A DNA stretch of 7,743 nt from DATJPR01 sp035506295. Lineage in GTDB: Bacteria > Bacteroidota > Ignavibacteria > UBA10030 > UBA6906. Positions 1-7,168 of this stretch are shown one piece after another. The DNA lies in the NCBI GenBank assembly GCA_035506295.1, contig DATJPR010000258.1:1-7743 (forward strand). The letters are read 5' to 3'. The notes beneath the pieces were generated by a model that was given only the letters and a program-made list of their open reading frames with translations, was not told where the DNA came from and made no database searches. The position numbers were made by a program, and so were the translations under genes. The number at the start of each line of letters is the position of its first letter. The stretch's first letter is position 1.

Positions 1-980
1 TCCGGGAACGGCTCCTTTTCGGCTTCCTTCACTGCCTTTTCGATGGAGTGCATAACCTCATCCTTGATCTCCTCTTTGCGCGAGGCGGTGAGCAGTCCTG
101 ACTCGACAAGCTTTTGTTCGTATGATTCGATCGGATCTCTCGCCGACCAACGCTCGAGCAATTCTTGAGGAACGTACGACGCCTCATCCGAAGCGGAATG
201 CCCCTGAAGACGCATTGTCACACTTTCGATGAGCGTCGGGCCGCCTCCTTCGCGAGCGCGATCCACTGCCTGCTTTGTCACCTCCCACACCGCCAGGACG
301 TCAGTCCCGTCGATCCGTACGCCGGGAATTCCGTACCCCGCAGCGCGGGAGGCAAAACTTTCGCCCGCAAATTGCTTGTTGACAGGAGTCGAGTAGGCGT
401 ACTGATTGTTCTCCAGAACAAGAACAAACGGAAGTTTCATCACCGCCGCCATGTTCAGGCCTTCATGGAACTCGCCGACGTTCGAGCCGCCGTCGCCGAT
501 GAAGTTCAAGACAACGGATTTCTCCTTCCTGATTTTGCACGCGAGCGCTACTCCCACGGCAAGAGGGATCATCGCGGCGAGATGACTTACATTTCCATAG
601 ATGCGGAGTGCGGGATCGGCAGAGTGTCCCGTGCCGTCCCTCCCACGCGTCAGGCCGGGGCGCCGGCCGAGATGCTGGAGAAAAATATTGCTCAAGCTCT
701 GCCCCTTGACCAGGTGGGCGCCGAGATCGCGGTGCATCGGAAAGAGATAGTCTTCCTTATGCAGGGCGAACGCGCTCCCTACCGACGTTGCTTCGTTGCC
801 TCGTCCCGTATATGCTCCCCCCACAATTTTCCCCTGCTTGTAAAGCCGGAGAAGCATTTCGTCGCACGCTCGGGTCATCGTCATCAACACGTACAAGCGC
901 AGCCTGTCCTCAGGAGCCAGTGTCTGCGCTTCGCGATTCTCCCGTGTTTCGGGATGGCGGACGGTCAGTGTCGAGATCAT
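1..980 (-). CDS. pdhA: Thiamine-diphosphate-dependent 2-oxoacid dehydrogenase E1, alpha subunit (pyruvate/acetoin type), 3'-truncated by window edge
   Basis: This is the E1 alpha subunit of a 2-oxoacid dehydrogenase complex, which decarboxylates a 2-oxoacid on thiamine diphosphate and passes the acyl group to lipoyl-E2 in the cytoplasm. The minus strand reads open from ATG at 980-978 for 326 residues to the window edge, with no stop. The thiamine/Mg motif GDGGSNVGEF begins at residue 162 and ends with the paired Asn at 191-192 (GDG-X26-NN). HSASDE at 261-266 matches the conserved active-site loop of E1 alpha. The family is usually about 320-370 residues, so little is missing. The start lies 10 nt after the stop of the fused E1, with only weak GAGAG/GGGA ribosome-binding potential. 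The GDG motif and the segment GNVSHLAAMIPLAVG (129-143) look more like pyruvate or acetoin dehydrogenase than branched-chain enzymes, so acoA is an alternative. Substrate is inferred; the E1 alpha family call is firm. The partner E1 beta should lie beyond the left edge. Confidence 0.9.
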   Translation of the reverse strand, partial: MISTLTVRHPETRENREAQTLAPEDRLRLYVLMTMTRACDEMLLRLYKQGKIVGGAYTGRGNEATSVGSAFALHKEDYLFPMHRDLGAHLVKGQSLSNIFLQHLGRRPGLTRGRDGTGHSADPALRIYGNVSHLAAMIPLAVGVALACKIRKEKSVVLNFIGDGGSNVGEFHEGLNMAAVMKLPFVLVLENNQYAYSTPVNKQFAGESFASRAAGYGIPGVRIDGTDVLAVWEVTKQAVDRAREGGGPTLIESVTMRLQGHSASDEASYVPQELLERWSARDPIESYEQKLVESGLLTASRKEEIKDEVMHSIEKAVKEAEKEPFP

Positions 981-990
981 TCCCGGTCTC

Positions 991-3072
991 TCAATACTTC
1001 GCAAGTCGCGTGAGCGCTTCAACGACGTCGGCCTCCTGTGGCAGCATTGCGCTCTCGAGGAGCGGTCCGTAGGGGACGGGTGTATCTTTGGCGGCGACGC
1101 GGGTCACCGGGGCGTCCAGGTTTTCAAATGCTTCCGAAGAAACAATCGCGGCGATCTCGGCACCGAACCCTCCCGTCATGGTATCCTCGTGGACAATCAA
1201 CACCTTCCCTGTTTTGCGCACCGAACCGAGAATGGTCTCGCGATCGAGCGGGTTCAACGTTCTGATATCAATGACTTCGATGGACGCGTTGGTCTTCGCT
1301 TCAACCTTCGCAGCAGCGTCGAGGGACCGTTGGACGAGCATCCCCCACGTAATCACGGTGATGTCCGTTCCTTCCTTCTTCACTGCGGCAAGCCCGAAGG
1401 GTAGAAGATAGTCCGGATCGGGCTCCGGCGACGAGGCAAAACTCTGACGGTACAGCCCCTTGTGCTCCAGGAACATGACGGGATCGTTCTCCCTGCATGC
1501 AGTCTTCAGGAGCCCTTTCGCGTCGGCAGCGTTCGAAGGAAAGGCGATGCGGATGCCGGGCATGTGCGCGAAGAACCCATCGATCGACTGACTGTGATAC
1601 AGCCCTCCGTGAATGTATCCGCCGACGGCGACGCGAATAACGAGCGGACACGACCAGGTGCCGTTCGAACGATACCGCATCATCGAGAGCTCGTCACGGA
1701 TCTGCATGAAACCCGGCCAGATGTAATCGCCGAACTGAATCTCGACCACCGGCTTGAAGGTTCCGCGCACCGCCAGCCCGATGGCGGTTCCAATGATGCT
1801 GGCCTCTGCAAGAGGCGAATTAAACACCCGCTCCACCCCGAATTTCTGCGTCAGGCCCTTCGTCGCGGTGAAAACGCCTCCCTTCTTTCCACCGACATCC
1901 TCCCCATACACCAACATCTGCGGGTTTCGCTCGAGTTCTTCGGCGAGCGCGTGATTGATCGCGTCGACCATGACAACGTTTGCGCCGCTGGATGCCGGCG
2001 GCCGGTATGATGCCTTCGGCACCGCGGGGACGGCATAGACGTTCTGCAGGACGAGCGAACCCTTGGTGACGGGGGCCTGTTCGGCAGCGTCCGCGGCCGC
2101 GTTGATCGACTCCTGCACCTGCTGTTTGATGGCGTCAATGTCCTCGTACCTGAGGATATCCCTGTCGAGGAGATACCGTTCCATCCCCGGAACGGGATCC
2201 CGGCGGAGATCTTCTTCCAGGTCTTTGGGATCGCGATACTTTCGCTGGTCATCCGATGAAGAGTGAGGAAGCAATCGGACGACGTCCGCTTCGACGAGGC
2301 TCGGCCCTTCGCCGTTCCGCGCGCGGCGGATAGCCTCGACGGCGACATTGTACGTCGCAGCGAAGTCGCATCCGTCTACCGCGAACCGGTTCAACCCGTG
2401 GAACCCGGCTGTCATCTCATAGACCGATCCTCCCGCGTTCTGCACCGTTGCGGGGACGGAGATGGCGAAGCCGTTGTTCTGCACCAGGAACACAACGGGG
2501 AGCTTCTCCCGCGATGCCCAGTTGATCGCCTCGTGAAACTCCCCTTCGCTTGTTGCTCCTTCTCCCGAGGAGACATACACGACTTCTTCTTTCCCTTCCT
2601 TCTTTGCCCCGAGCGCCGTTCCAACAGCCTGGAGAAACTGCGTGCCGGTCGGGCTGGACTGCGAGACCATCCGCCATTCCTTGTGGCCGTAATGGAAAGG
2701 CATCGAGAATCCGCCGCCGCTTGGACCGCCCTCGCGATGCAGGGCCTCGAGCATCACCTCTTCAATTGTATACCCGAACTGCAAGGCGAACGCCATATCA
2801 CGGTAGTACGGATACGCCCAATCCGTGCCCGATACCAACGCAAGCGCAAACGCTGTCTGCGCCGCCTCGTGGCCTGATCCTCCAATATGAAAGAACGCTT
2901 TCCCCTGTTTCAGGAGGGCAAGGATCTTGGAATCGACAAAGCGCGCCGTGAGGATGTTGCGATATGCCCTGAGCAAGGTCTCCTTCGAGAGCAACTCGGC
3001 AGGAGAAGCTGTGGGAGAGGCCGGCTTGGTAACGCTTCTCCCTTTGGGTGTCGAAGTGACGTGTTGCATCAT
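991..3072 (-). CDS. Fused E1 alpha-beta of 2-oxoacid dehydrogenase, branched-chain (2-oxoisovalerate) type
   Basis: Both halves of an E1 heterotetramer sit in one 693-residue chain. The alpha part spans about 25-335. Its thiamine/Mg motif GEGATSEGEF starts at 170, with paired Asn at 199-200, and HSSSDD lies at 270-275. The beta part spans about 370-693, with VYGEDVGGKKGGVF near 388-401, RVFNSPLAEA near 425-434 and EIQFGDY at 444-450. A linker rich in Ala, Pro and Ser (about 340-372) joins them. Glu in place of Asp in the GDG position is also found in human BCKDHA, and SSPTGTQFLQAVG (139-151) resembles branched-chain E1, so the likely substrates are branched-chain 2-oxoacids; this is inferred. 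An in-frame extension reaches 3273, but it lies inside lipB and reads as low-complexity Arg-rich sequence. I chose ATG 3072-3070 because it forms an ATGA overlap with the lipB stop and has AAGGA six bases upstream; ATG 3069 is the alternative. Such fusions are common in Bacteroidetes and relatives. Confidence 0.93.
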   Translation of the reverse strand: MMQHVTSTPKGRSVTKPASPTASPAELLSKETLLRAYRNILTARFVDSKILALLKQGKAFFHIGGSGHEAAQTAFALALVSGTDWAYPYYRDMAFALQFGYTIEEVMLEALHREGGPSGGGFSMPFHYGHKEWRMVSQSSPTGTQFLQAVGTALGAKKEGKEEVVYVSSGEGATSEGEFHEAINWASREKLPVVFLVQNNGFAISVPATVQNAGGSVYEMTAGFHGLNRFAVDGCDFAATYNVAVEAIRRARNGEGPSLVEADVVRLLPHSSSDDQRKYRDPKDLEEDLRRDPVPGMERYLLDRDILRYEDIDAIKQQVQESINAAADAAEQAPVTKGSLVLQNVYAVPAVPKASYRPPASSGANVVMVDAINHALAEELERNPQMLVYGEDVGGKKGGVFTATKGLTQKFGVERVFNSPLAEASIIGTAIGLAVRGTFKPVVEIQFGDYIWPGFMQIRDELSMMRYRSNGTWSCPLVIRVAVGGYIHGGLYHSQSIDGFFAHMPGIRIAFPSNAADAKGLLKTACRENDPVMFLEHKGLYRQSFASSPEPDPDYLLPFGLAAVKKEGTDITVITWGMLVQRSLDAAAKVEAKTNASIEVIDIRTLNPLDRETILGSVRKTGKVLIVHEDTMTGGFGAEIAAIVSSEAFENLDAPVTRVAAKDTPVPYGPLLESAMLPQEADVVEALTRLAKY

Positions 3073-3809
3073 CCGGATTCCTTCACAAGTGGAGAAGCCG
3101 GGTCGGGATTGCCGGAGACATAACCCGGGAGCGACTCTGGCGGAACGAGCCGGAGCGAGTAGTGAAGAACGGAGCAGAACTCTTCGATGCAGAGAGCCTC
3201 GACGTGCGACTGGTCGACCGGTCGACCCAACTCGCGGCTCATCGACGTTACTCCTTTGCCGCGAATGCCGCACGGAACAATCTCATCGAAGGCGGCAAGA
3301 TCGGTGTCCACATTGAGTGCGAACCCGTGCATGGTGACCCATCCTCGCGTATGGATGCCGATCGCGCAAATCTTGTTCTCCCCCACCCAGACACCCGTGT
3401 ACTTTTCGTGCCGGGAGCCCCGGATGCCGTAATGGTCCAGGAGCCGCATGATCGTTTCTTCAAGTGCTCTGACATACCAGTGGAGATCGGGATGCGATTC
3501 GAGGAGATTCAGAATGGGGTAACCGACAAGCTGGCCGGGGCCATGGTAGGTGATGTCGCCGCCCCGTTCGATCGGAAGGAATTCGATCTGCTGCGCCCGT
3601 AGTCGGTCGGGCGGGGCGAGCATGTGGTTCGGATCGCCCGTCCGGCCGAGCGTATAGACAGGCTCATGTTCCGTCAGGAGAAGCGTGTCGGGGATCGCGC
3701 CGTCGGAGCGCAGATCCAACAGCCGCCGCTGCAGGTCCCAGCAGCGGCGGAACGGCGTCGTCCCGAGTCGGACGACATGTAGGAGCCCGCGTTCCGAATG
3801 AAGGATCAT
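3069..3809 (-). CDS. lipB: Lipoyl(octanoyl) transferase LipB
   Basis: LipB moves the octanoyl group from octanoyl-ACP to the lipoyl-domain lysine of E2 and related proteins, the first step of endogenous lipoate synthesis; LipA then inserts sulfur. The 246-residue protein has the family core: RGGDITYHGPGQ at 82-93, the catalytic Lys at 146 in NKICAIGI, HGFALN at 161-166, and the catalytic Cys at 180 in VPCGI. It is slightly long for the family because of a Pro/Ser-rich tail of about 25 residues that overlaps the next gene. The start at ATG 3809-3807 gives a normal N-terminus, though no clear Shine-Dalgarno sequence precedes it. It follows lpdA by 33 nt and ends in an ATGA overlap with the fused E1, so it is very probably co-transcribed with enzymes whose E2 partner it modifies. 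The assignment is firm. Confidence 0.96.
   Translation of the reverse strand: MILHSERGLLHVVRLGTTPFRRCWDLQRRLLDLRSDGAIPDTLLLTEHEPVYTLGRTGDPNHMLAPPDRLRAQQIEFLPIERGGDITYHGPGQLVGYPILNLLESHPDLHWYVRALEETIMRLLDHYGIRGSRHEKYTGVWVGENKICAIGIHTRGWVTMHGFALNVDTDLAAFDEIVPCGIRGKGVTSMSRELGRPVDQSHVEALCIEEFCSVLHYSLRLVPPESLPGYVSGNPDPASPLVKESG
3079..3083 (-). promoter_or_regulatory. Ribosome binding site deciding the fused-E1 start
   Basis: AAGGA on the minus strand lies six bases before ATG 3072-3070 and nine before the adjacent ATG 3069-3067, inside the 3' end of lipB. With the ATGA overlap it supports a start here by translational coupling, rather than at the upstream in-frame codon near 3273. Confidence 0.65.
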
Positions 3810-3842
3810 GTCGAAGAACAGTGCCGTTCGATGCGGCAGTAT

Positions 3843-5240
3843 TCAGATATTGATTGGTTCTCCCAACGCCGCTGCTGCAGCTTCCATGATGGCCTCACTC
3901 ATGGTTGGGTGAGCATGCACCCCGCGAAGGATGCTCTCCGCGGTGGCCTCGTGCCGTTTCGCGATCATCAGTTCCATGATGATCTCTGTCGCCTCGGCCC
4001 CCAGGATATGCCCACCGAGCAGCTCGCCGTACTGTGCATCAAAGATCAATTTCACCATGCCGTCGATTTCACCGATCGCAATAGCTTTCCCGAGAGCGCG
4101 GAACGGAAACTTGCCGACCTTGATTTTCTTCCCGAGCTCTTTCGCTCTTTCCTCCGTCAGTCCGATGCTTGCCACCTGCGGCTGACAATAGGTGCACCCC
4201 GGGATCGATGAATAGTCGATGGGCTCCGGGTTCTTTCCGGCGATCGCCTCGACGCAGTGTATGCCTTCTGCTGTTGCGACATGCGCCAGCCAGGGTGGAC
4301 CGACGACATCACCGATAGCGTATATTCCGGGAATATTCGTCCTGTAGTCTCGATCCACGGTAATCTTGTCACGCTCGACGGCGACGCCGAGTTCCTCGAG
4401 GCCGAGATTTTCCACGTTTCCTTGAACCCCGATCGCCACAAGGGCAACATCCGCACGCAAATCCTTGTTCCCTTCCGGCGACTTCACGGAGACAACCACG
4501 TCGTTTTGACCCGGCTTGATTTTTTGCACCGTCGTTTCCGTGAGAATCTCCATCCCCCGCTTGCGGAAAATCCGGGCAAGTTCCTTGGTCAGCTCACGGT
4601 CTTCAAGAGGGAGGATCGAGGGAAGCATTTCGACGATCGTAACTTTCGTCCCCAGGGTGTGATAGAAATGGGCGAACTCCACCCCGATGGCACCGGCGCC
4701 GATCACGATCATCGACTGCGGAATGGCGGGAAGCGTCATCGCTTCCGTGCTGGAAATGATCCGTTGCCGGTCGATGGCGACTCCGGGAAGGGAGCGGGCG
4801 CGCGCGCCGGTGGCGATCACGATATGCTCCGCGCGGAGGCGTTCGTCCGTACCGCCGGCGGTCTTGACTTCCAGCTGGCCTTTGCCGACCATTCGTCCGT
4901 ATCCTGCATGGACGGTGATCGAGTTTTTCTTCATCAGGAATTCCACGCCCTTCGAGAGCCGGTCGGCCGCTGCACGGCTCCGCTGAATCACCCTCGGGAA
5001 ATCGATCTTCATGCCGTCCACGGAGATTCCCCAATCGGCACCGTTCCTGACAGCCGCAATGATTTCGGCATTCCTCAGCAGGGCCTTGGTGGGAATGCAA
5101 CCCCAGTTCAGGCAAATGCCGCCAAGACGTTCCCGTTCGACGAGCCCGACACGCATGCCGAGCTGTGTTGCGCGGATCGCAGCAGTATAGCCGCCGGGGC
5201 CGCCGCCAAGAACTACCAGGTCATAGGAATGGTCTGTCAT
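3843..5240 (-). CDS. lpdA: Dihydrolipoyl dehydrogenase (E3)
   Basis: E3 is the FAD flavoprotein that reoxidises dihydrolipoyl-E2 with NAD+ in 2-oxoacid dehydrogenase complexes and glycine cleavage. The 465-residue chain is full length. It shows the FAD dinucleotide fold GGGPGG at 12-17, the redox disulfide Cys43/Cys48 in GGICLNWGC, the NAD fold GAGAIG at 181-186 with acidic Glu204 favouring NAD, the second FAD motif GIYAIGD at 305-311, and the C-terminal catalytic pair His444/Glu449 in HAHPTMSE. The frame stays open upstream to 5498, but I chose ATG 5240-5238: it gives the expected N-terminus MTDHSYDLVVLG, has AGAGAG four bases upstream, and lies downstream of the predicted promoter. It is the first gene of the minus-strand operon, ahead of lipB and two E1 genes, so it probably serves both complexes. 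Confidence 0.97.
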   Translation of the reverse strand: MTDHSYDLVVLGGGPGGYTAAIRATQLGMRVGLVERERLGGICLNWGCIPTKALLRNAEIIAAVRNGADWGISVDGMKIDFPRVIQRSRAAADRLSKGVEFLMKKNSITVHAGYGRMVGKGQLEVKTAGGTDERLRAEHIVIATGARARSLPGVAIDRQRIISSTEAMTLPAIPQSMIVIGAGAIGVEFAHFYHTLGTKVTIVEMLPSILPLEDRELTKELARIFRKRGMEILTETTVQKIKPGQNDVVVSVKSPEGNKDLRADVALVAIGVQGNVENLGLEELGVAVERDKITVDRDYRTNIPGIYAIGDVVGPPWLAHVATAEGIHCVEAIAGKNPEPIDYSSIPGCTYCQPQVASIGLTEERAKELGKKIKVGKFPFRALGKAIAIGEIDGMVKLIFDAQYGELLGGHILGAEATEIIMELMIAKRHEATAESILRGVHAHPTMSEAIMEAAAAALGEPINI

Positions 5241-5367
5241 GCAACTCTCTTGAAACCCAACCGTATGGTGCGGAGTGCTTCTTCGTTTACCGCCGGGGAC
5301 TGCGTGCGACGCCTCCCAGGGCTCGAAGAGACGGAGCAGAGGAGGAGCATTTCTCGCGGAGGCACAC

Positions 5368-5396
5368 AATATAGAAACCCACGCTCTGAAAGTCAA
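5368..5396 (-). promoter_or_regulatory. Predicted sigma70-like promoter for lpdA-lipB-E1 operon
   Basis: The minus strand reads TTGACT (5396-5391), a 17-bp spacer, then TATATT (5373-5368). Each hexamer differs from the E. coli consensus at one position and the spacing is ideal. Transcription would start near 5361-5363, leaving a leader of about 120 nt before lpdA. The consensus is that of E. coli; the host sigma factor may prefer a different -10/-7 box. Confidence 0.6.
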
Positions 5397-5406
5397 AGGA
5401 ACCTTT
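5395..5406. repeat. Short inverted repeat next to lpdA -35 box
   Basis: AAAGG-AA-CCTTT is a perfect 5-bp inverted repeat with a 2-bp centre, and it overlaps the outer edge of the lpdA -35 hexamer. It could be an operator half-site pair for a dimeric regulator. It is short enough to occur by chance in this AT-rich stretch. Confidence 0.25.
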
Positions 5407-5430
5407 TTCTCTCGCTTCATTTGCTCTTCA

Positions 5431-5459
5431 TTGATTTTCCTTTCAATTTTCGGTATACT
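5431..5459 (+). promoter_or_regulatory. Predicted sigma70-like promoter for smpB-tyrS
   Basis: TTGATT (5431-5436), a 17-bp spacer and TATACT (5454-5459) match the E. coli consensus at four and five of six positions. Transcription would start near 5466, only about 14 nt before the ATG of smpB. This argues against the in-frame GTG at 5465 as the start. TACTTTTC (5456-5463) also partly resembles the Bacteroidetes -7 box TAnnTTTG, but the TTG would then sit at a less usual distance. Confidence 0.5.
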
Positions 5460-5476
5460 TTTCGGTGATTTTTCGA
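5447..5476 (+). repeat. Tandem TTTTCG direct repeats around the smpB -10 box
   Basis: TTTTCGGT occurs at 5447-5454 and again at 5459-5466, 12 bp apart, and a shorter copy, TTTTCGA, lies at 5470-5476. The copies flank or overlap the predicted -10 element and start site. Near-helical spacing would suit a regulator, but the repeats are short and T-rich, so chance is a fair explanation. Confidence 0.3.
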
Positions 5477-5479
5477 ACG

Positions 5480-5944
5480 ATGAAGGCTCCGGACGCACAG
5501 GCAGAGAGGATCGTCGCCACCAACCGCAAGGCCCGACACGAGTATTTCGTGCTTGAGTCGATCGAAACGGGAATTGCGCTCACCGGAACCGAGGTCAAAT
5601 CCTTCCGTCAGGGAAATGTGAATCTGTCGGACGGGTACGCGGTCGTGAAAAACGGAGAGGTGTGGCTGCTGGGGATGCACGTGAGCCCGTACGAACACGG
5701 GAGCTACGCCAACGTCGATCCGCTTCGCGATCGGAAATTGCTGTTGCACAGGAAGGAGATCCGCAAGCTCCTTGCGCGGACGGGCGAACCGGGGGTGACG
5801 TTGATTCCGCTGCAGGTCTACTTCAAGAACCGCGTTGCCAAAGTCCTCCTCGGTGTCTGTCGCGGCAAGCGGGCATTCGACAAACGCGAAGACATAGCGC
5901 GGCGCGAGGTGGAGCGCGATATCCGCCGGCAATATGCACGATAG
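5480..5944 (+). CDS. smpB: SsrA (tmRNA)-binding protein SmpB
   Basis: SmpB binds tmRNA and delivers it with EF-Tu to stalled ribosomes for trans-translation. The 154-residue protein has the usual length and order: NRKARHEY at 15-22, GIALTGTEVKSFR at 31-43 (the OB-fold RNA-binding core), and the basic C-terminal tail GKRAFDKRED at 129-138, running to the end, which enters the ribosomal A site. The frame also opens at GTG 5465, but ATG 5480 gives the normal N-terminus, and the GTG coincides with the predicted transcription start. No clear Shine-Dalgarno sequence precedes the ATG, and the expected leader is very short. The gene is transcribed away from lpdA, and tyrS starts immediately after its stop. 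No tmRNA gene (ssrA) is in the window. Confidence 0.96.
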   Translation: MKAPDAQAERIVATNRKARHEYFVLESIETGIALTGTEVKSFRQGNVNLSDGYAVVKNGEVWLLGMHVSPYEHGSYANVDPLRDRKLLLHRKEIRKLLARTGEPGVTLIPLQVYFKNRVAKVLLGVCRGKRAFDKREDIARREVERDIRRQYAR

Positions 5945-7168
5945 ATGAAGACGTCAACACCTCCGCTCAACGAACAACTCGACATCATCAAGCGCGGCGT
6001 CGCAGAGATCATTCCCGAAGAGGATCTCGCGCGCAAGATCGAACGCTCCATCGCCAGCAACACCCCACTGACCGTCAAACTCGGATGCGACCCCAGCCGG
6101 CCCGACCTGCATCTCGGTCACTCGGTCGTCCTCCGGAAGCTGCGGCAGTTCCAGGACCTGGGCCATCAAGCCGTCCTGATTGTGGGAGATTTCACCGGGA
6201 TGATCGGCGACCCGTCGGGGAGAAGCAAAACACGTCCACCCCTTACCCTGGAAGAGACGCGCCGCAACGGCCAGAGCTATTTCGAGCAGGCCACAAAGAT
6301 CCTCTCGACTCACAAGATTCAGATGCAGTACAACTCCGAGTGGCTGGGGAAGATGACTTTCTCCGATGTCATCCAGCTCGGCGCTCGCTATACCGTCGCG
6401 CGAATGCTTGAACGCGACGATTTCGAGCGGCGGTACAAGGCCGGCGAACCCATCAGCATCCATGAGCTGCTGTATCCCCTCGCCCAGGCGATGGATTCCG
6501 TCGCGATCCGGTCCGATATCGAATTGGGCGGGACCGACCAGAAGTTCAACCTTCTTGTCGGGCGCGATATCCAGCGCGAGTACGGCATCGATCCGCAGGT
6601 GGCGCTCACCATGCCGATTCTCCCGGGCACGGACGGCGTCGAGAAGATGAGCAAGTCGCTCGACAATTACATCGGCCTCAGCGAATCACCCCAGCAGATC
6701 TTCGGGAAAACCCTTTCGATTCCCGACCAGATGATCTACCAGTACTTTGTTCTCACGACAAATGCGACCGCGGCGGAGCTGGCCTCCATCAAGAAGAACC
6801 TTGATAGTTCGTCGCACAACCCGCGGGACTCGAAGCGATTGCTTGCGAGGGCGCTGGTGACCATGTATCACGGCGCCGATGCGGCGACCGCGGCAGAAGA
6901 GGAGTTCGACCGCATTTTTGTAAAGAAAGATGTACCGGATGAGATGCCTGAGTACCGGATCCCTGCAGAGGAACCGGTCGGCATCCTGCGTCTGCTCACC
7001 TCGACGAACCTTGCTGCAAGCAACGCCGAAGCGCGACGGCTTGTGGAACAAGGGGGCGTCTCCGTGGACGGGCACCGGATCGCGGATTACAACGCGATCG
7101 TGGAGCTCGGACTCGGCGTGGTGGTCAAAGTGGGCAAACGGAAATTCGCGCGCGTCATCAAGGCCTGA
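5945..7168 (+). CDS. tyrS: Tyrosyl-tRNA synthetase (TyrZ/TyrRS-2-like subtype)
   Basis: TyrS is the class I synthetase that charges tRNA-Tyr with tyrosine in the cytoplasm. It has 407 residues, which is typical. The HIGH-type motif is HLGH at 56-59, preceded by GCDPSRPD. GDFTGMIGDPSGR lies at 81-93, and ELGGTDQKFN marks the tyrosine-binding region. KMSKS is at 234-238, and a C-terminal S4 RNA-binding domain lies at about 345-405 (LVEQGGVSVDG). The GDFTGMIGDPSGR signature and the close HLGH spacing suggest the TyrZ-like branch rather than the E. coli TyrS branch; this is inferred from memory. The ATG directly follows the smpB stop (TAG-ATG) with no clear Shine-Dalgarno sequence, which suggests reinitiation by ribosomes finishing smpB. 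No T-box or other leader is possible at this position. Confidence 0.97.
   Translation: MKTSTPPLNEQLDIIKRGVAEIIPEEDLARKIERSIASNTPLTVKLGCDPSRPDLHLGHSVVLRKLRQFQDLGHQAVLIVGDFTGMIGDPSGRSKTRPPLTLEETRRNGQSYFEQATKILSTHKIQMQYNSEWLGKMTFSDVIQLGARYTVARMLERDDFERRYKAGEPISIHELLYPLAQAMDSVAIRSDIELGGTDQKFNLLVGRDIQREYGIDPQVALTMPILPGTDGVEKMSKSLDNYIGLSESPQQIFGKTLSIPDQMIYQYFVLTTNATAAELASIKKNLDSSSHNPRDSKRLLARALVTMYHGADAATAAEEEFDRIFVKKDVPDEMPEYRIPAEEPVGILRLLTSTNLAASNAEARRLVEQGGVSVDGHRIADYNAIVELGLGVVVKVGKRKFARVIKA

Noticed and set aside
165..1013. Plus-strand 282-codon open frame
   Set aside because: It is antisense to the E1 alpha gene, whose minus-strand translation carries the full thiamine motif. The plus-strand protein has no recognisable domain.
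2557..2565. GEG instead of GDG in the fused E1, seen first as a possibly broken Mg site
   Set aside because: Branched-chain E1 alpha, including human BCKDHA, naturally has GEG here, so it is a subtype marker rather than a defect.
3073..3273. N-terminal 67-residue extension of the fused E1
   Set aside because: It lies entirely inside lipB, is Arg-rich and unlike E1. The ATGA overlap and AAGGA favour the start at 3072.
4184..4195. CxxC pair (Cys349/Cys352) in the interface domain of E3 as a possible metal or redox site
   Set aside because: The segment GCTYCQPQVASIG matches a common variant of the conserved E3 dimer-interface motif, so I see no reason to propose an extra site.
4257..5468. Plus-strand 403-codon open frame
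   Set aside because: It lies antisense to lpdA and its leader. The minus strand encodes a complete E3 with all catalytic residues, so this frame is a GC-driven shadow.
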